The position numbers and the translations under genes were made by a program. From Oehlia diaphana (Eukaryota > Glomeromycota > Glomeromycetes > Glomerales > Glomeraceae), in contig QZLH01000161.1 in NCBI GenBank assembly GCA_003833135.1, positions 92,805 to 105,173 on the forward strand: 12,369 bases of DNA, read 5' to 3'. The notes under the pieces were generated by a model. That model was not told the origin of the DNA, ran no database searches, and saw nothing but the letters and a program-made list of their open reading frames with translations. Of the stretch, positions 1-7,844 are shown one piece after another; the first letter of the stretch is position 1; every line of letters begins with the position of its first letter.

Positions 1-905
1 AAATTGAAAAAATTAAATTTTTTTTAAAACTATTGAATTTTATTTTTCATTATATAGGAATAAAAGGTTGAATTATTTGACAAATTATTCAAATTAAATT
101 TTTTTTTATTATATTATTTAGGGTCATATTCATTGTAGTTTTGAAATAAATTTTTTTTTTTTTTTAATAATAAATTACATTATTTTTTTATATATATACA
201 TTTATAAAGTTTTTATTTAAAAATGCAATATAATGTATAATAAATATATTAATAATAAATGAGGATATCATTTACAGGAGATAGAATCTTGACGAATGAT
301 CAGTACTGCAGTCGCAGTTTAAGAAATGCAATTGCTTGATCTTAAATCTGCTTTTTTTTGAAAATTAATGAAATAATTTAAAAACATGTATTGATGATGA
401 TTACTTAACTGCATAGTAACAAAGCACAGATTTCTGCAAAGAAATTAAATAATTTATTTAATAAAGTAATATTTCAATTTGCAAATTATATTTTTTGATT
501 ATTAATTATTAGTCAGAAGCACCTTAAATTTTATTTGTTATTAATCATAATTAGTTTTAATCAATAGCAGTCTAGATTGTAGATATGATGACAATACTAA
601 TGTGTTCAGTTGCACTTCCCAAATGACATATGACCTGTTATTGATACAAACCATGTAATAAGATGTCAAACAACAGAAATAAATGACTAAAATAACAAAA
701 GATTATGAAATAAGGACAACAAATCCTTTAAATGGTCAAATGACCGCAAAAAATAGCAAGACAATCCTAGATAAAAATCAAGTAATTATTGATTTTTTAT
801 AATATTATAACTGTCATAGTGAAATCACTAAAAATTTCTTGATTATCAACGTATAGTATATATGTCAACGTAAATCTCCCTCTCTTCTTCATTCCACCTC
901 TAAAA
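1..905. other. AT-rich non-coding region upstream of the F-box gene
   Basis: No convincing gene is visible on either strand. The first 250 bases are dominated by T runs. The only open frame is a short minus-strand one (797-997) that is antisense to the start of the F-box gene and looks like a shadow. The last part, about 850-905, is likely to hold the promoter and short leader of that gene. Confidence 0.6.
857..900 (+). promoter_or_regulatory. Putative TATA-like box and CT-rich leader of the F-box gene
   Basis: A TATATA stretch at 857-862 lies about 45 bases before the ATG at 906. It is followed by a pyrimidine-rich stretch at 875-900 (mostly C and T) that stands out from the A/T background. 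CT-rich blocks next to start sites are common in fungal promoters. In such AT-rich DNA a TATA match alone means little, so this rests mainly on position and the CT block. Confidence 0.3.
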
Positions 906-2315
906 ATGTCTTTATCTATGTCTTTACCTATTTTAAATATAGACATTCTTCTTGAGATTGTCAGGAAGTTAAAAGATAATAAAGGTAGTTTATTCAACTT
1001 CCTTTTTGTAAATAAATTTTTCTGTGAAATCGCTGTATCAATTCTCTGGAGAAATCCATTTAAATATAAGGTCTATAGTAGTTATCTAATCATACAAACT
1101 TATATTAAACTTTTTAATGAAGAGGAACAGAATGAAATCAACAAATTCCTTGATAAATCCTTTAAATTTAATAATGAACAAGAAAAACCACTTCATTTTC
1201 AATATGGAAAATATTTAAAAGTTTTTAAGCTTGAAGAAATAAAGGTTGCAATAAAAAAATCATGGTATAACATACTAAAGGATCAACAAAGAAAATATGA
1301 TCAATATGATCTACGTTATGAAAAATATATCATGAAATCAATTATGAGACAATGTCAAACATTAGATTGCTTGGAATGGAATGCAAGTTATGTGAATGAA
1401 GATTTATTAAAAATTATGCAAGATAAAATTAAGGATTTGAAATATTTTATAATACATTATAGTAAATATGGTAAAGAAAACCAAAATATTTTTGGTTATT
1501 TAAAAAATCACAGTAAAAATATTTCAAGTTTAATAATAGAAAATATGTGTGATGATGAAATTGCTAAAAAAGAATTTGTTTCTTTTATTGAATTACAAAA
1601 TGGTTTAGATGAATTCATTCTTAATCATAAGAAAAAAAATTATGAGTATAAAGATCTTATCACAAGCACATTAGAATTTCAAGCTAATAATTTAACTAAG
1701 GTGATAATAATTGAAGTGGATTTTAGTGACATATCATTTGATATTATTGACAAGTGTATTAATTTAAAATTATTAGTATTAAGATCTAACAAAGGGTTAA
1801 AATCTGATGAGATTGATTTATATACTTCATTTAAAAATCTTAAAGTATTGGAGTTAAGTTATAATGATTGGTCATCTGAAGTAACTATTTTGATTATTAA
1901 AAAAGCAGGAAAGAGTTTAACTTCTTTGACAATTGGAGAAAATAATATTAAGCAAGCAATTAATGATGATACTTTGACTGCTTTGACAGATTCTTGCCCA
2001 AATATTTATTCTTTATCAATTTCCAAAACTTCTAGGAAAAGTGTTGAAATGGTTCTATCATATCTTAAATATTTGAAATTAGTTACTTTACAAATATTTC
2101 AAATTGAAAATAAAGGAACGGTTATGAAATCTGAAGTTCTGTTGAATTACATAAAAAATGAAAATTCTCTATTTAAATTGGGATTAGGTAAAAATGACAA
2201 GTATTGGGATAGTTATAATTATGTACGTAAAAATTTTGAAAAAATTTTGAAAGAGCATAATATTAAGTTGATTGCATATAAACCATATAAACTAGAATAT
2301 AAGATCGGATTATAA
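906..2315 (+). CDS. F-box protein with leucine-rich C-terminal region
   Basis: A single uninterrupted frame of 469 residues. F-box proteins bind Skp1 and bring substrates to SCF-type ubiquitin ligases. The F-box lies at about residues 7-52: it starts with LPILNIDILLEIV, continues with the FLFVNKFFC block and ends with SILWRNPF, the usual order L-P, hydrophobic helix, V-N-K-F/C, then W-R-N/D-P-F. Residues 260-430 hold irregular leucine-spaced segments, for example LKLLVLRSN (287-295), NLKVLELSYND (311-321), SLTSLTIGENN (337-347) and YSLSIS (368-373). These look like degenerate leucine-rich repeats that could form a substrate-binding solenoid. The first ATG gives MSLSM; a second in-frame ATG at 918 (residue 5) could also serve. 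There are no introns, no signal peptide and no membrane segment. AATAAA sites follow the stop. The family call is firm; the substrate is unknown. Confidence 0.9.
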   Translation: MSLSMSLPILNIDILLEIVRKLKDNKGSLFNFLFVNKFFCEIAVSILWRNPFKYKVYSSYLIIQTYIKLFNEEEQNEINKFLDKSFKFNNEQEKPLHFQYGKYLKVFKLEEIKVAIKKSWYNILKDQQRKYDQYDLRYEKYIMKSIMRQCQTLDCLEWNASYVNEDLLKIMQDKIKDLKYFIIHYSKYGKENQNIFGYLKNHSKNISSLIIENMCDDEIAKKEFVSFIELQNGLDEFILNHKKKNYEYKDLITSTLEFQANNLTKVIIIEVDFSDISFDIIDKCINLKLLVLRSNKGLKSDEIDLYTSFKNLKVLELSYNDWSSEVTILIIKKAGKSLTSLTIGENNIKQAINDDTLTALTDSCPNIYSLSISKTSRKSVEMVLSYLKYLKLVTLQIFQIENKGTVMKSEVLLNYIKNENSLFKLGLGKNDKYWDSYNYVRKNFEKILKEHNIKLIAYKPYKLEYKIGL

Positions 2316-2660
2316 AGTTATGGATTATTACATTTACTTAATATTTCAAATTGTAACTATGCTTTTTCATTGTTGAAAGAAATAAAATCTATATTGAAAT
2401 AAAGCATTATTTACTATATTTGTAGTTTGCAATATAATGATTAAAAAATCTATTATAACATTTTCATACAAGTATTCATAATCTAAATTTTATATATGTC
2501 CAATGTTTTTATGGAATTTAACTATTAAATTCGGTAATACAATTTAATAAAATACCAGTTGAGGATGCCGAAGCAAATGACTTGATAAGGCGGTTATTTC
2601 TAAGTCTCTTCATTATTAAAAAAAAAAATTATTATAGTTAAGACTGCGGTGGGAACATAG
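2316..2660. other. Intergenic stretch, likely 3' UTR then unclear sequence
   Basis: The first part is the probable 3' UTR of the F-box gene. At about 2560-2610 the base composition becomes more mixed (GATGCCGAAG, AAGGCGG). The block superficially resembles the D arm of a leucine tRNA, but no full cloverleaf could be built. Confidence 0.4.
2381..2403 (+). terminator. Two AATAAA polyadenylation-like signals after the F-box gene
   Basis: AATAAA occurs at 2381-2386 and again at 2398-2403, some 65-90 bases after the stop codon at 2313-2315. The position fits a 3' end signal, but the motif is cheap in this base composition. Confidence 0.35.
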
Positions 2661-2664
2661 TTAT

Positions 2665-2737
2665 GATCGGAATGTCGATCATTTGCCAAAATTAATGTTA
2701 ATTCCGGAAAAATGATCAACATTCAACATTTCCGATC
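2665..2737. repeat. Imperfect 73-bp inverted repeat (MITE or foldback-like)
   Basis: The left arm begins GATCGGAATGTCGATCATTT. The reverse complement of the right end begins GATCGGAAATGTTGAATGTT and then continues TGATCATTT. The arms match at GATCGGAA.TGT and again at GATCATTT, with a few extra bases in the right arm. The centre is a short AT-rich loop around 2688-2700. It could be a small non-autonomous transposon or a transcribed hairpin; no clear target duplication was seen. Confidence 0.5.
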
Positions 2738-2797
2738 AAAAGATAGCCAATATAATAATGAATCAGAAAAAAAATTTTTTAAACATAACCAATTAAT

Positions 2798-2910
2798 CGG
2801 TTTAAACCGGTTGATTATAACCGAATGTTCGGTTTAAATCAGTTTAAATATAACCGGTTTACATTCGATTATATCGTTTCAAATTGGTTTAAAACTGGTC
2901 TAATCAAGTG
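2798..2910. repeat. Degenerate tandem repeat built on CGGTTTAAA, with palindromes
   Basis: Related units start at about 2798, 2830, 2855 and 2885. Each opens with CGGTTTAAA or a close variant and usually continues to a (G)ATTATAAC-like end, so the spacing is about 25-32 bases. Inside are perfect palindromes CGGTTTAAACCG (2798-2809) and AACCGGTT (2852-2859), and the inverted pair ACCGAA/TTCGGT around 2820-2833. No coding potential was seen. It is probably a decayed mobile-element end or a local satellite. Confidence 0.5.
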
Positions 2911-3840
2911 TCCTGTGTCCCTTCTCGATAATAAATAATATCTTGTTCAAAGATTTGTTGTTGTAAATAGAATTGTGCATGCACCATTAACTCAATCATC
3001 ACAACTAATCACAACTGGATATTAAATTTTTCATTTCAAAATGCTATTAAAGATGCACTGTTAAAATACAGTTTCCATTAGGAGTTGTTCTAACGCAAAC
3101 ACAATTTTTATATTTATTTGGATGGGAGTAGCTTCATGACTTCATAGTCTTTGCTCATTATCATTTCAATCTTCATTAATAATAAAATCATTAAGTAATA
3201 TATTAATACCATCAAATTGAGTACCATATTTAATGACTTCGTTAAGAGCAATGTCTTTTTTTTTCAAGAAAATGAAAAATATAATATAAATTATTTGTAA
3301 TGGTAGTAGAAATGTAGAATCCATTATATATATATATTTTTTTTAATCGTTACAAGATAACGTAAATAGATAAATTAATAGATCGATAATACTTTTTCAA
3401 CCCTTTTAAACCATTTTTTGGTTTTAACTTTTCGTTCTCACGAGCATCAAAATCTGTTACTAAATATGTAACTTTCATACTATTATGGTATAACGATAAT
3501 AAGGGTTGGTTTTAATGATCTCTTTAGATTTGTTATTTTAATTTGTTACAAAAACTTAAAAAAGAAATTTGACATTTTTTTAACACATCACTTGTCAACT
3601 ATCCTTATCAAAATATCTTTACCCTTTATCCTCGATGTTTAGAATAATTCTTGAATAATTACATCTCTTAAGAACTGTTTTATCTTTCAATAAATTAAGT
3701 ATTTTCATTTTTTATTTTCTTTATTCATTTTCTTGAACTTGGATCACAACATTTTTGATTTATTTTATTAGCTGATATTATTTTATTTACTTACTATATT
3801 TAATATGAGGTTCTATAAGTTATTGCTTAAATATTGTTCT
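2911..3840. other. AT-rich intergenic region with no intact gene
   Basis: Apart from the possible relic on the - strand at 2930-3252 and a 10-bp palindrome GTGCATGCAC at 2975-2984, no open frame, RNA gene or clear repeat could be supported. Homopolymer T runs and simple TA sequence (around 3325-3345) dominate. Confidence 0.5.
2930..3252 (-). pseudogene. Possible broken minus-strand coding relic
   Basis: Read on the - strand from 3252, one frame stays open for 28 codons (it contains NEVIKYGTQFDGINILLNDF). It is then cut by TGA codons but resumes with stretches of ordinary protein-like composition, such as SHEATPIQINIKIVFALEQL. Most interruptions are TGA or TAA, which could come from TGG, CGA or CAA by C-to-T decay. 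No family is recognised, and chance open stretches cannot be excluded. Confidence 0.2.
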
Positions 3841-4240
3841 CTGACCTCTATAAACATAACTCGTCGACTCGTTATTGTCCGGAGCGTAGCGAAGGACTAT
3901 TTATTGTACGGAACTAGATAAATTTGTAGTACCGGTTTAACCCATGAATTTTTCCTTCCTTCCACCTACGTCACTATAATTTAGCCCCTGCTTATTTCCT
4001 TTTATGTTTTGTATCACATTTTTTGTAACGCTTTATTTTTAGCAACACATTTTGTAACACTTTGTCACATTTTTGTAGCCATTAATATATATAAATGTAA
4101 ATTATTGTCACTATTAAGCGTTTAAGCGACGGGCCTAGTTGTTATTTGCCGATCATAACGACTATCACGTGGTTGTAATTTTCAAATTCTTTTGCGTTCC
4201 AGGAAGGTCCGTTAAAAATAATATTATGTCCATTACATGT
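3841..4240. other. Less AT-rich island, possible remnant of a mobile element or promoter
   Basis: This stretch has a visibly more mixed composition than its surroundings, for example TCCGGAGCGTAGCGAAGGAC near 3878-3897 and GCGACGGGCCTAG near 4126. It holds three CACATTTT..TGTA repeats, a TATATATAAAT stretch near 4086-4096, and a CACGTG site at 4166-4171. The order (repeats, TATA-like box, GC-richer segment) could be a solo LTR or an old promoter, but no terminal repeats or primer-binding site were found. An open frame from 4139 to 4438 has an ATG at 4226. It encodes a Leu/Ser-rich hydrophobic stretch that probably reflects the T-rich DNA rather than a gene. Confidence 0.3.
4015..4080. repeat. 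Three copies of a CACATTTTTGTA motif
   Basis: Copies begin at 4015 (CACATTTTTTGTAACG), 4046 (CACATTTTGTAACAC) and 4066 (CACATTTTTGTAGCC), spaced 31 and 20 bases apart. They lie just before a TATA-like stretch, so they could be repeated regulatory sites or simply a degenerate tandem duplication. Confidence 0.45.
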
Positions 4241-4440
4241 AAGAAAAATAATTTATTTCTTTGGAGTACATGGTTAAATAGATATATTCTTTTGTATTCA
4301 TTTTTATATTTAACTACATCTTTACTTTCATCTTTACTTTCAATTTCATTATTATCTTTAATTTTATTTTTAATCGTACTAACCCTCCTATTGAGAGAAA
4401 GGTGTATGGTAAATTATATAAATGGAATGAAAAGTTAATT

Positions 4441-5240
4441 CAACTTTTTAAGAAAAAAAACTGTAACTTAAAACTACGGCGATTTTATAAAATAAAATTT
4501 TTTTAAAGTAAAAAAAGTAATAGAATGAGTTGCTAATTTACTACTAATCACAAATAGCTTTTCAACTATAACAAGTAAGCCAATTCTATAATAAGATTCT
4601 TATGATTTTATTTCATTTTTCCCTAAATTTTCATATAATCTCTTACAGCTTTCTTTCCTTAAAGAGTAAAATCAATTGGTTTAAATTTTATTTTTACGTA
4701 CATCTATTTTTTTTTATATTATTGGCATGGTTTTTTTTTTGGTAGTCATTGTCTTCAATACTTTTGTGTAATCAACACTCTCCTATTTTGCGGTCAGCCT
4801 TTTTGTCCGGCAATTTTTCATCTTGTGGTTTTTTTTCTTTTTAAAGAAAAAGAAAGCCAATTAATAGTGGCGTCTTTTTTTTAATGAAAATAAATAAGAA
4901 GTCATTTATTCTCTAGTATTCATAATAATTACATTTAAATTTATAATTACCACAACATGAAAGACTGGAACTTTATTTTACAATAAATATATGGACATTT
5001 ATAGTTAAAAAAAAATGACTAACTTTATTTATTATTAAAAAAAAAACTGAAACTGTGAGGTTATTAAGTTAATACGAAATATTTATCCTTTTTTTATTGT
5101 AATATTTTTAGACAATAAAACATTCTTTTTTGATTGTTGAATTTTTAACAATCAATGTATTCCTTATTTGATTGTGAAATATTAAATAAAATTTTTGTTC
5201 AACATTTAAAGTGTAAAACTTCTCTAAGGAAGGGTAAAAT
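4441..5240. other. AT-rich intergenic region with small hairpins
   Basis: No gene is supported. Two short perfect hairpins are present: TTTCTTTTT/AAAAAGAAA with a 4-base loop at 4834-4855, and TTGATTGTT/AACAATCAA with an 8-base loop at 5130-5155. A further TGATTGT copy lies at about 5168. The role of these is unknown. Confidence 0.45.
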
Positions 5241-5242
5241 TG

Positions 5243-5312
5243 ATCACGTGATAGAAAATGGCATAGAATAACTTTTTATCATTATTTTAAGCCAAAAAAA
5301 AAAAGTATAAAT
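5243..5312 (+). promoter_or_regulatory. Putative promoter of Myb-like gene A: ATCACGTGAT palindrome and TATA box
   Basis: The palindrome ATCACGTGAT (5243-5252) contains the E-box CACGTG, bound by bHLH factors such as Cbf1 in fungi. A TATAAAT box is at 5306-5312. They lie about 110 and 50 bases before the ATG at 5361, which is a sensible order. The CACGTG match is seen directly; its use is inference. Confidence 0.35.
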
Positions 5313-5360
5313 ACTGTATTGAAGAACATTATTTACTTTCTTTTTTTTTTAAAAAAAAAA

Positions 5361-6422
5361 ATGGACATACCAAACCAGATAAAAACGAAATCGATAAAAA
5401 AGAAATCGAAAAAAAAGAAAAAAATAGTGCGTATTAATTTTTTTTTTTTTTTTTTAAAAAAAAATTCTTTTTTTGCTAAATTCCTTTTTTTTTTTAAAAA
5501 AAAAAAAATTTTCTTGTTAGATTGATGATGAGATTATAAAATTTATGAATGAAAATAAAAATGAACGCAACCCATATATAAAGGCTAGTAAAGAAATCAA
5601 TGAAGGATTTACCTCAAAACAAATTCGTCAGCGGTAAATATATATTCATTATATAAATTTACTTAATTTTTCAAAATCTATTTTTTTTTTTTTTCATAAC
5701 GATCAAATTTTTTTTAATGTAATTTATAGTTGGATAAGTAAACTCAATCCAGACCGTAAGTAAAATTTACCTAATTAAAGTTCTTAATTTGATTTTAATT
5801 TTATCTAAATTTTTCTTTTTTAGTTTGTCACGAAGATCTTTGTGAGGATGAAAAATTCTATATTATCGAATGGGTTGAGGAATATAAAAATAAACATCCA
5901 TTCGGTAATATTAACTGGAAACAATTAATTAAAGATTTGAAAATTAAATCCGGTAAAATGCGATCAGAAAATAAGGTGAAAAATCATTATTACTTAAAAG
6001 AAAGACAAAAAGGAGTTCTACTTTCAAAAGTTGATGTTTCTCCTCAAGACAACAATGTTCCAAAAAGCGAACCATCTTCTCCTCAAGATAGCAACGTTTC
6101 AACAACCGTATCGCCTTCATCTAAAGATAATAATGTTTCAAAAAGTGTACCATCTTCCCTTCAAGATAACAACGTCTCAAAAATCGTGACATCTTATCCT
6201 CAAGATGATAACGCCTCAAAAAGCGCACACTTTTATCCACAAATTAATAACGTTCTAAAAAGTGTACCGACTTCTCCTCAAGATAACAACGTTTCAACAA
6301 CCGTATCGCCTTCACCTCAAGATAATAACGTTCCAAAAAGCGTACCATTTATTCTTCATAATAATAACGTTCAAGAAAGACAAGTTTCTGACAAGATGAA
6401 AATTAGTACTTTGTTAATTTAG
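5361..6422 (+). CDS. Two-repeat Myb/SANT-like protein with 13-residue repeat tail (gene A, four exons)
   Basis: Exons are 5361-5426, 5521-5633, 5730-5755 and 5824-6422, giving 267 residues. Introns are 94, 96 and 68 bases with donors GTGCGT, GTAAAT and GTAAGT, all ending in AG. Likely role: nuclear DNA-binding regulator. After a Lys-rich start (residues 8-21, NLS-like), Myb-like repeat 1 spans about 23-66 and ends in TSKQIRQRWISKLNP. Repeat 2 spans about 74-125, with W85 and W100 and the closing KMRSENKVKNHYY. Residues 141-244 are eight 13-residue repeats (consensus SPQDNNVxKSxPS) plus a partial ninth; these are hydrophilic and probably disordered. The alternative donor at 5431 would run into a stop, so GTGCGT was chosen. 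The exon plan matches genes B and C, which is the main support. Two homopolymer-rich tracts fill intron 1, so exon 1 is the least certain part. Confidence 0.8.
6039..6386 (+). repeat. 39-bp tandem repeat within the last exon of gene A
   Basis: Eight in-frame 39-base units run from 6039 to 6350, followed by a degenerate ninth to about 6386. The core CAAGATAACAACGTTTC or a close variant recurs once per unit. Units 2 and 7 encode STTVSP where the others encode KSxPS, so the array appears to have been copied in blocks as well as unit by unit. Frame is kept throughout, so the repeat is read as protein. Confidence 0.9.
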
Positions 6423-6533
6423 TAAAATACACTCCAATTAACAATCACGTTGTATTATCGTATAGTATAAAATACTTATTAAAATTATTATTGCTTAAAA
6501 TATGAAATTTATGTAATACATCTTTTAAGTATA

Positions 6534-6539
6534 AATAAA
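6534..6539 (+). terminator. AATAAA polyadenylation-like signal of gene A
   Basis: AATAAA about 112 bases after the gene A stop codon (6420-6422). The position is suitable; the motif is weak evidence in AT-rich DNA. Confidence 0.3.
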
Positions 6540-6737
6540 GAACAATTATGATTTGTAAATTTATTACATGTAAAGATTTATTTTGTTATTATTTTTCCTG
6601 ATATAATCTTTCCGTCTGTGATGCAAGCTTTTATTTAGCACCTCGATATACGATATTCTCATATTTTGTTTAACGTACCCACACCCTTAAAAAATCTAAA
6701 TTTGATAAACAAACAAATGACAAATTTAAATTACGAG

Positions 6738-6777
6738 TTTCCGAAATTTTCCGAATTTTCCCAAAATTTCCGAAATT
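6738..6777. repeat. Four 10-bp tandem units of TTTCCGAAAT type
   Basis: The units TTTCCGAAAT, TTTCCGAATT, TTCCCAAAAT and TTCCGAAATT follow each other with no gap. A period of 10 bases would put every TTCC core on the same face of the helix. It could be a protein-binding array or just slippage. Confidence 0.5.
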
Positions 6778-7049
6778 TTTTTATATTTATTTTAAGACCC
6801 CGAGAAAGTCTCATGATGCCAACAATATTTATGAAAATTAAGAACTTATTTATGTTATTAATGAAACTTCTGTTCAATTGAATATTCGAACATTGTCCAC
6901 ATCAAATTACCGTATTTTGCGGGCCACATCCGTATAAGATCTCAAGTTTTAAATTCTCTTCATTAATAATAAAAACTCGCGCAGTCAACCCTCCGAAAGT
7001 TATATCATACCCGGAGTACAATGGCCTCTATACGATATTAATAATATTA

Positions 7050-7166
7050 ATAATATCCAAAAGTGGATATTATCTACCTAATTGGATTTGGACGTATGAC
7101 CATTTGTCTAATTAGATGCATTTCTATTGTCAAATTATATATAAATTGGACATACGATAAATCCAA
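7050..7166. repeat. Hairpin plus inverted repeat between genes A and B (foldback-like)
   Basis: A perfect hairpin ATAATATCCA/TGGATATTAT with loop AAAG lies at 7050-7073. Just after it, the arms TTGGATTTGGACGTATG (7083-7099) and, read in reverse complement, TTGGATTTATCGTATG (7151-7166) match at TTGGATTT and CGTATG. Together they suggest a small non-autonomous element or an RNA fold. No target duplication was identified. Confidence 0.45.
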
Positions 7167-7196
7167 CACTAATTGAAAATGATTGAATTTAATAAT

Positions 7197-7337
7197 TTAT
7201 ACACAGCTTGCATGATTTTCATCACTACATTTCGGAACATTTTTTTTACTCGTGGATTTTTCAATAGTCTTGCACAATAGATTTTCAGTACATTTCGGTA
7301 CATTTTTTTTCCGTAACATTTCAACCATTTCAACCAT
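7197..7337 (-). CDS. Short minus-strand frame of 46 residues with a duplicated KKNVPKC motif
   Basis: Reading from ATG at 7337 to TAA at 7197-7199 gives 46 residues. KKNVPKCTEN (residues 10-19) recurs as KKNVPKCSDEN (31-41), a 21-residue or 63-base offset that is also visible in the DNA. Cysteines at 16, 22, 36 and 45 are another regularity. A neighbouring minus-strand frame (7354-7169) is also open. The frame could be a small peptide gene, the last exon of a spliced gene, or a relic of a repeat tail. No family is recognised, and in-frame sequence continues upstream of the ATG into an A/T run. Confidence 0.2.
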   Translation of the reverse strand: MVEMVEMLRKKNVPKCTENLLCKTIEKSTSKKNVPKCSDENHASCV

Positions 7338-7340
7338 TTT

Positions 7341-7844
7341 GAAAATGGTAGCAAAAAAAAAAAAATTAATTTATTATTTTGCTCTAAATGGTCGAGTTAT
7401 TTACAATGAAGCATTAAGCATTGTGTGACATGTGTGACATTGACATTTCATGATGTCATAATCTACTGAACTTATTCGATTCGATTGGGTGATTTAAGTT
7501 TTTTTTCTTTTTTGATCTTTTTTTTTCATTTTATGTAGTATTAAGGATTCAATTCATGTCTCATGATGATTAATTTAAAACAAATTTGTTTGTGGTATCA
7601 CTTCAAATTACTTTTTTTAACTAATGGGGAAAATCTGGGAGATGAATCCGATAAGCGAATAGTATATCCTCAATAATTTCGTATAATCCGAATTTCTTTA
7701 CCATAAAAAGATAACAAATAATCCGAATTGTATAAAGTAGCGACAAATTTCTTCGCTTTGAACAGGTCCTTGACAAATAGTCCTTTTTGAAATTTCTTCA
7801 CTTGGTTAATAGTCCTTTTCGTTAAGCCTCTTCTTTGAAATAAA
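7341..7844. other. Region before Myb-like gene B, no supported gene
   Basis: It contains short repeated pieces (GTGTGACAT twice near 7420-7440; AATAGTCCTTTT twice near 7777 and 7808). A minus-strand open frame (7670-7879) has no ATG start and lies antisense to the first exon of gene B. The proximal promoter of gene B should be here, but no convincing box stands out. Confidence 0.4.

Larger units (their letters stand above)
6423..7040. other. Intergenic region between Myb-like genes A and B, first part
   Basis: Past the presumed 3' UTR no gene is supported. An open frame at 6666-6881 has repetitive, low-complexity content and looks like chance. The stretch 6890-7040 is a little less AT-rich (GCGGGCCACATCC, CTCGCGCAGTCAACCCTCCG, ACCCGGAGTAC). 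It may be old mobile-element DNA. Confidence 0.4.

Noticed and set aside
361..440. C/D box snoRNA-like ATGATGA motif near 391
   Set aside because: No matching D box (CTGA) or closing stem was found at a suitable distance.
2555..2660. Leucine tRNA-like block (GATGCCGAAG ... AAGGCGG, later GCGGTGGGAAC)
   Set aside because: The D-arm-like GCC/GGC pairing is there, but no anticodon stem, T loop GTTCRA or acceptor pairing could be built.
4139..4438. Open frame of 99 codons with a hydrophobic Leu/Ser-rich segment
   Set aside because: It lacks an early ATG (first at 4226), and the hydrophobic part is simply TCATTATTTACT-type T-rich DNA read as Leu and Ser.
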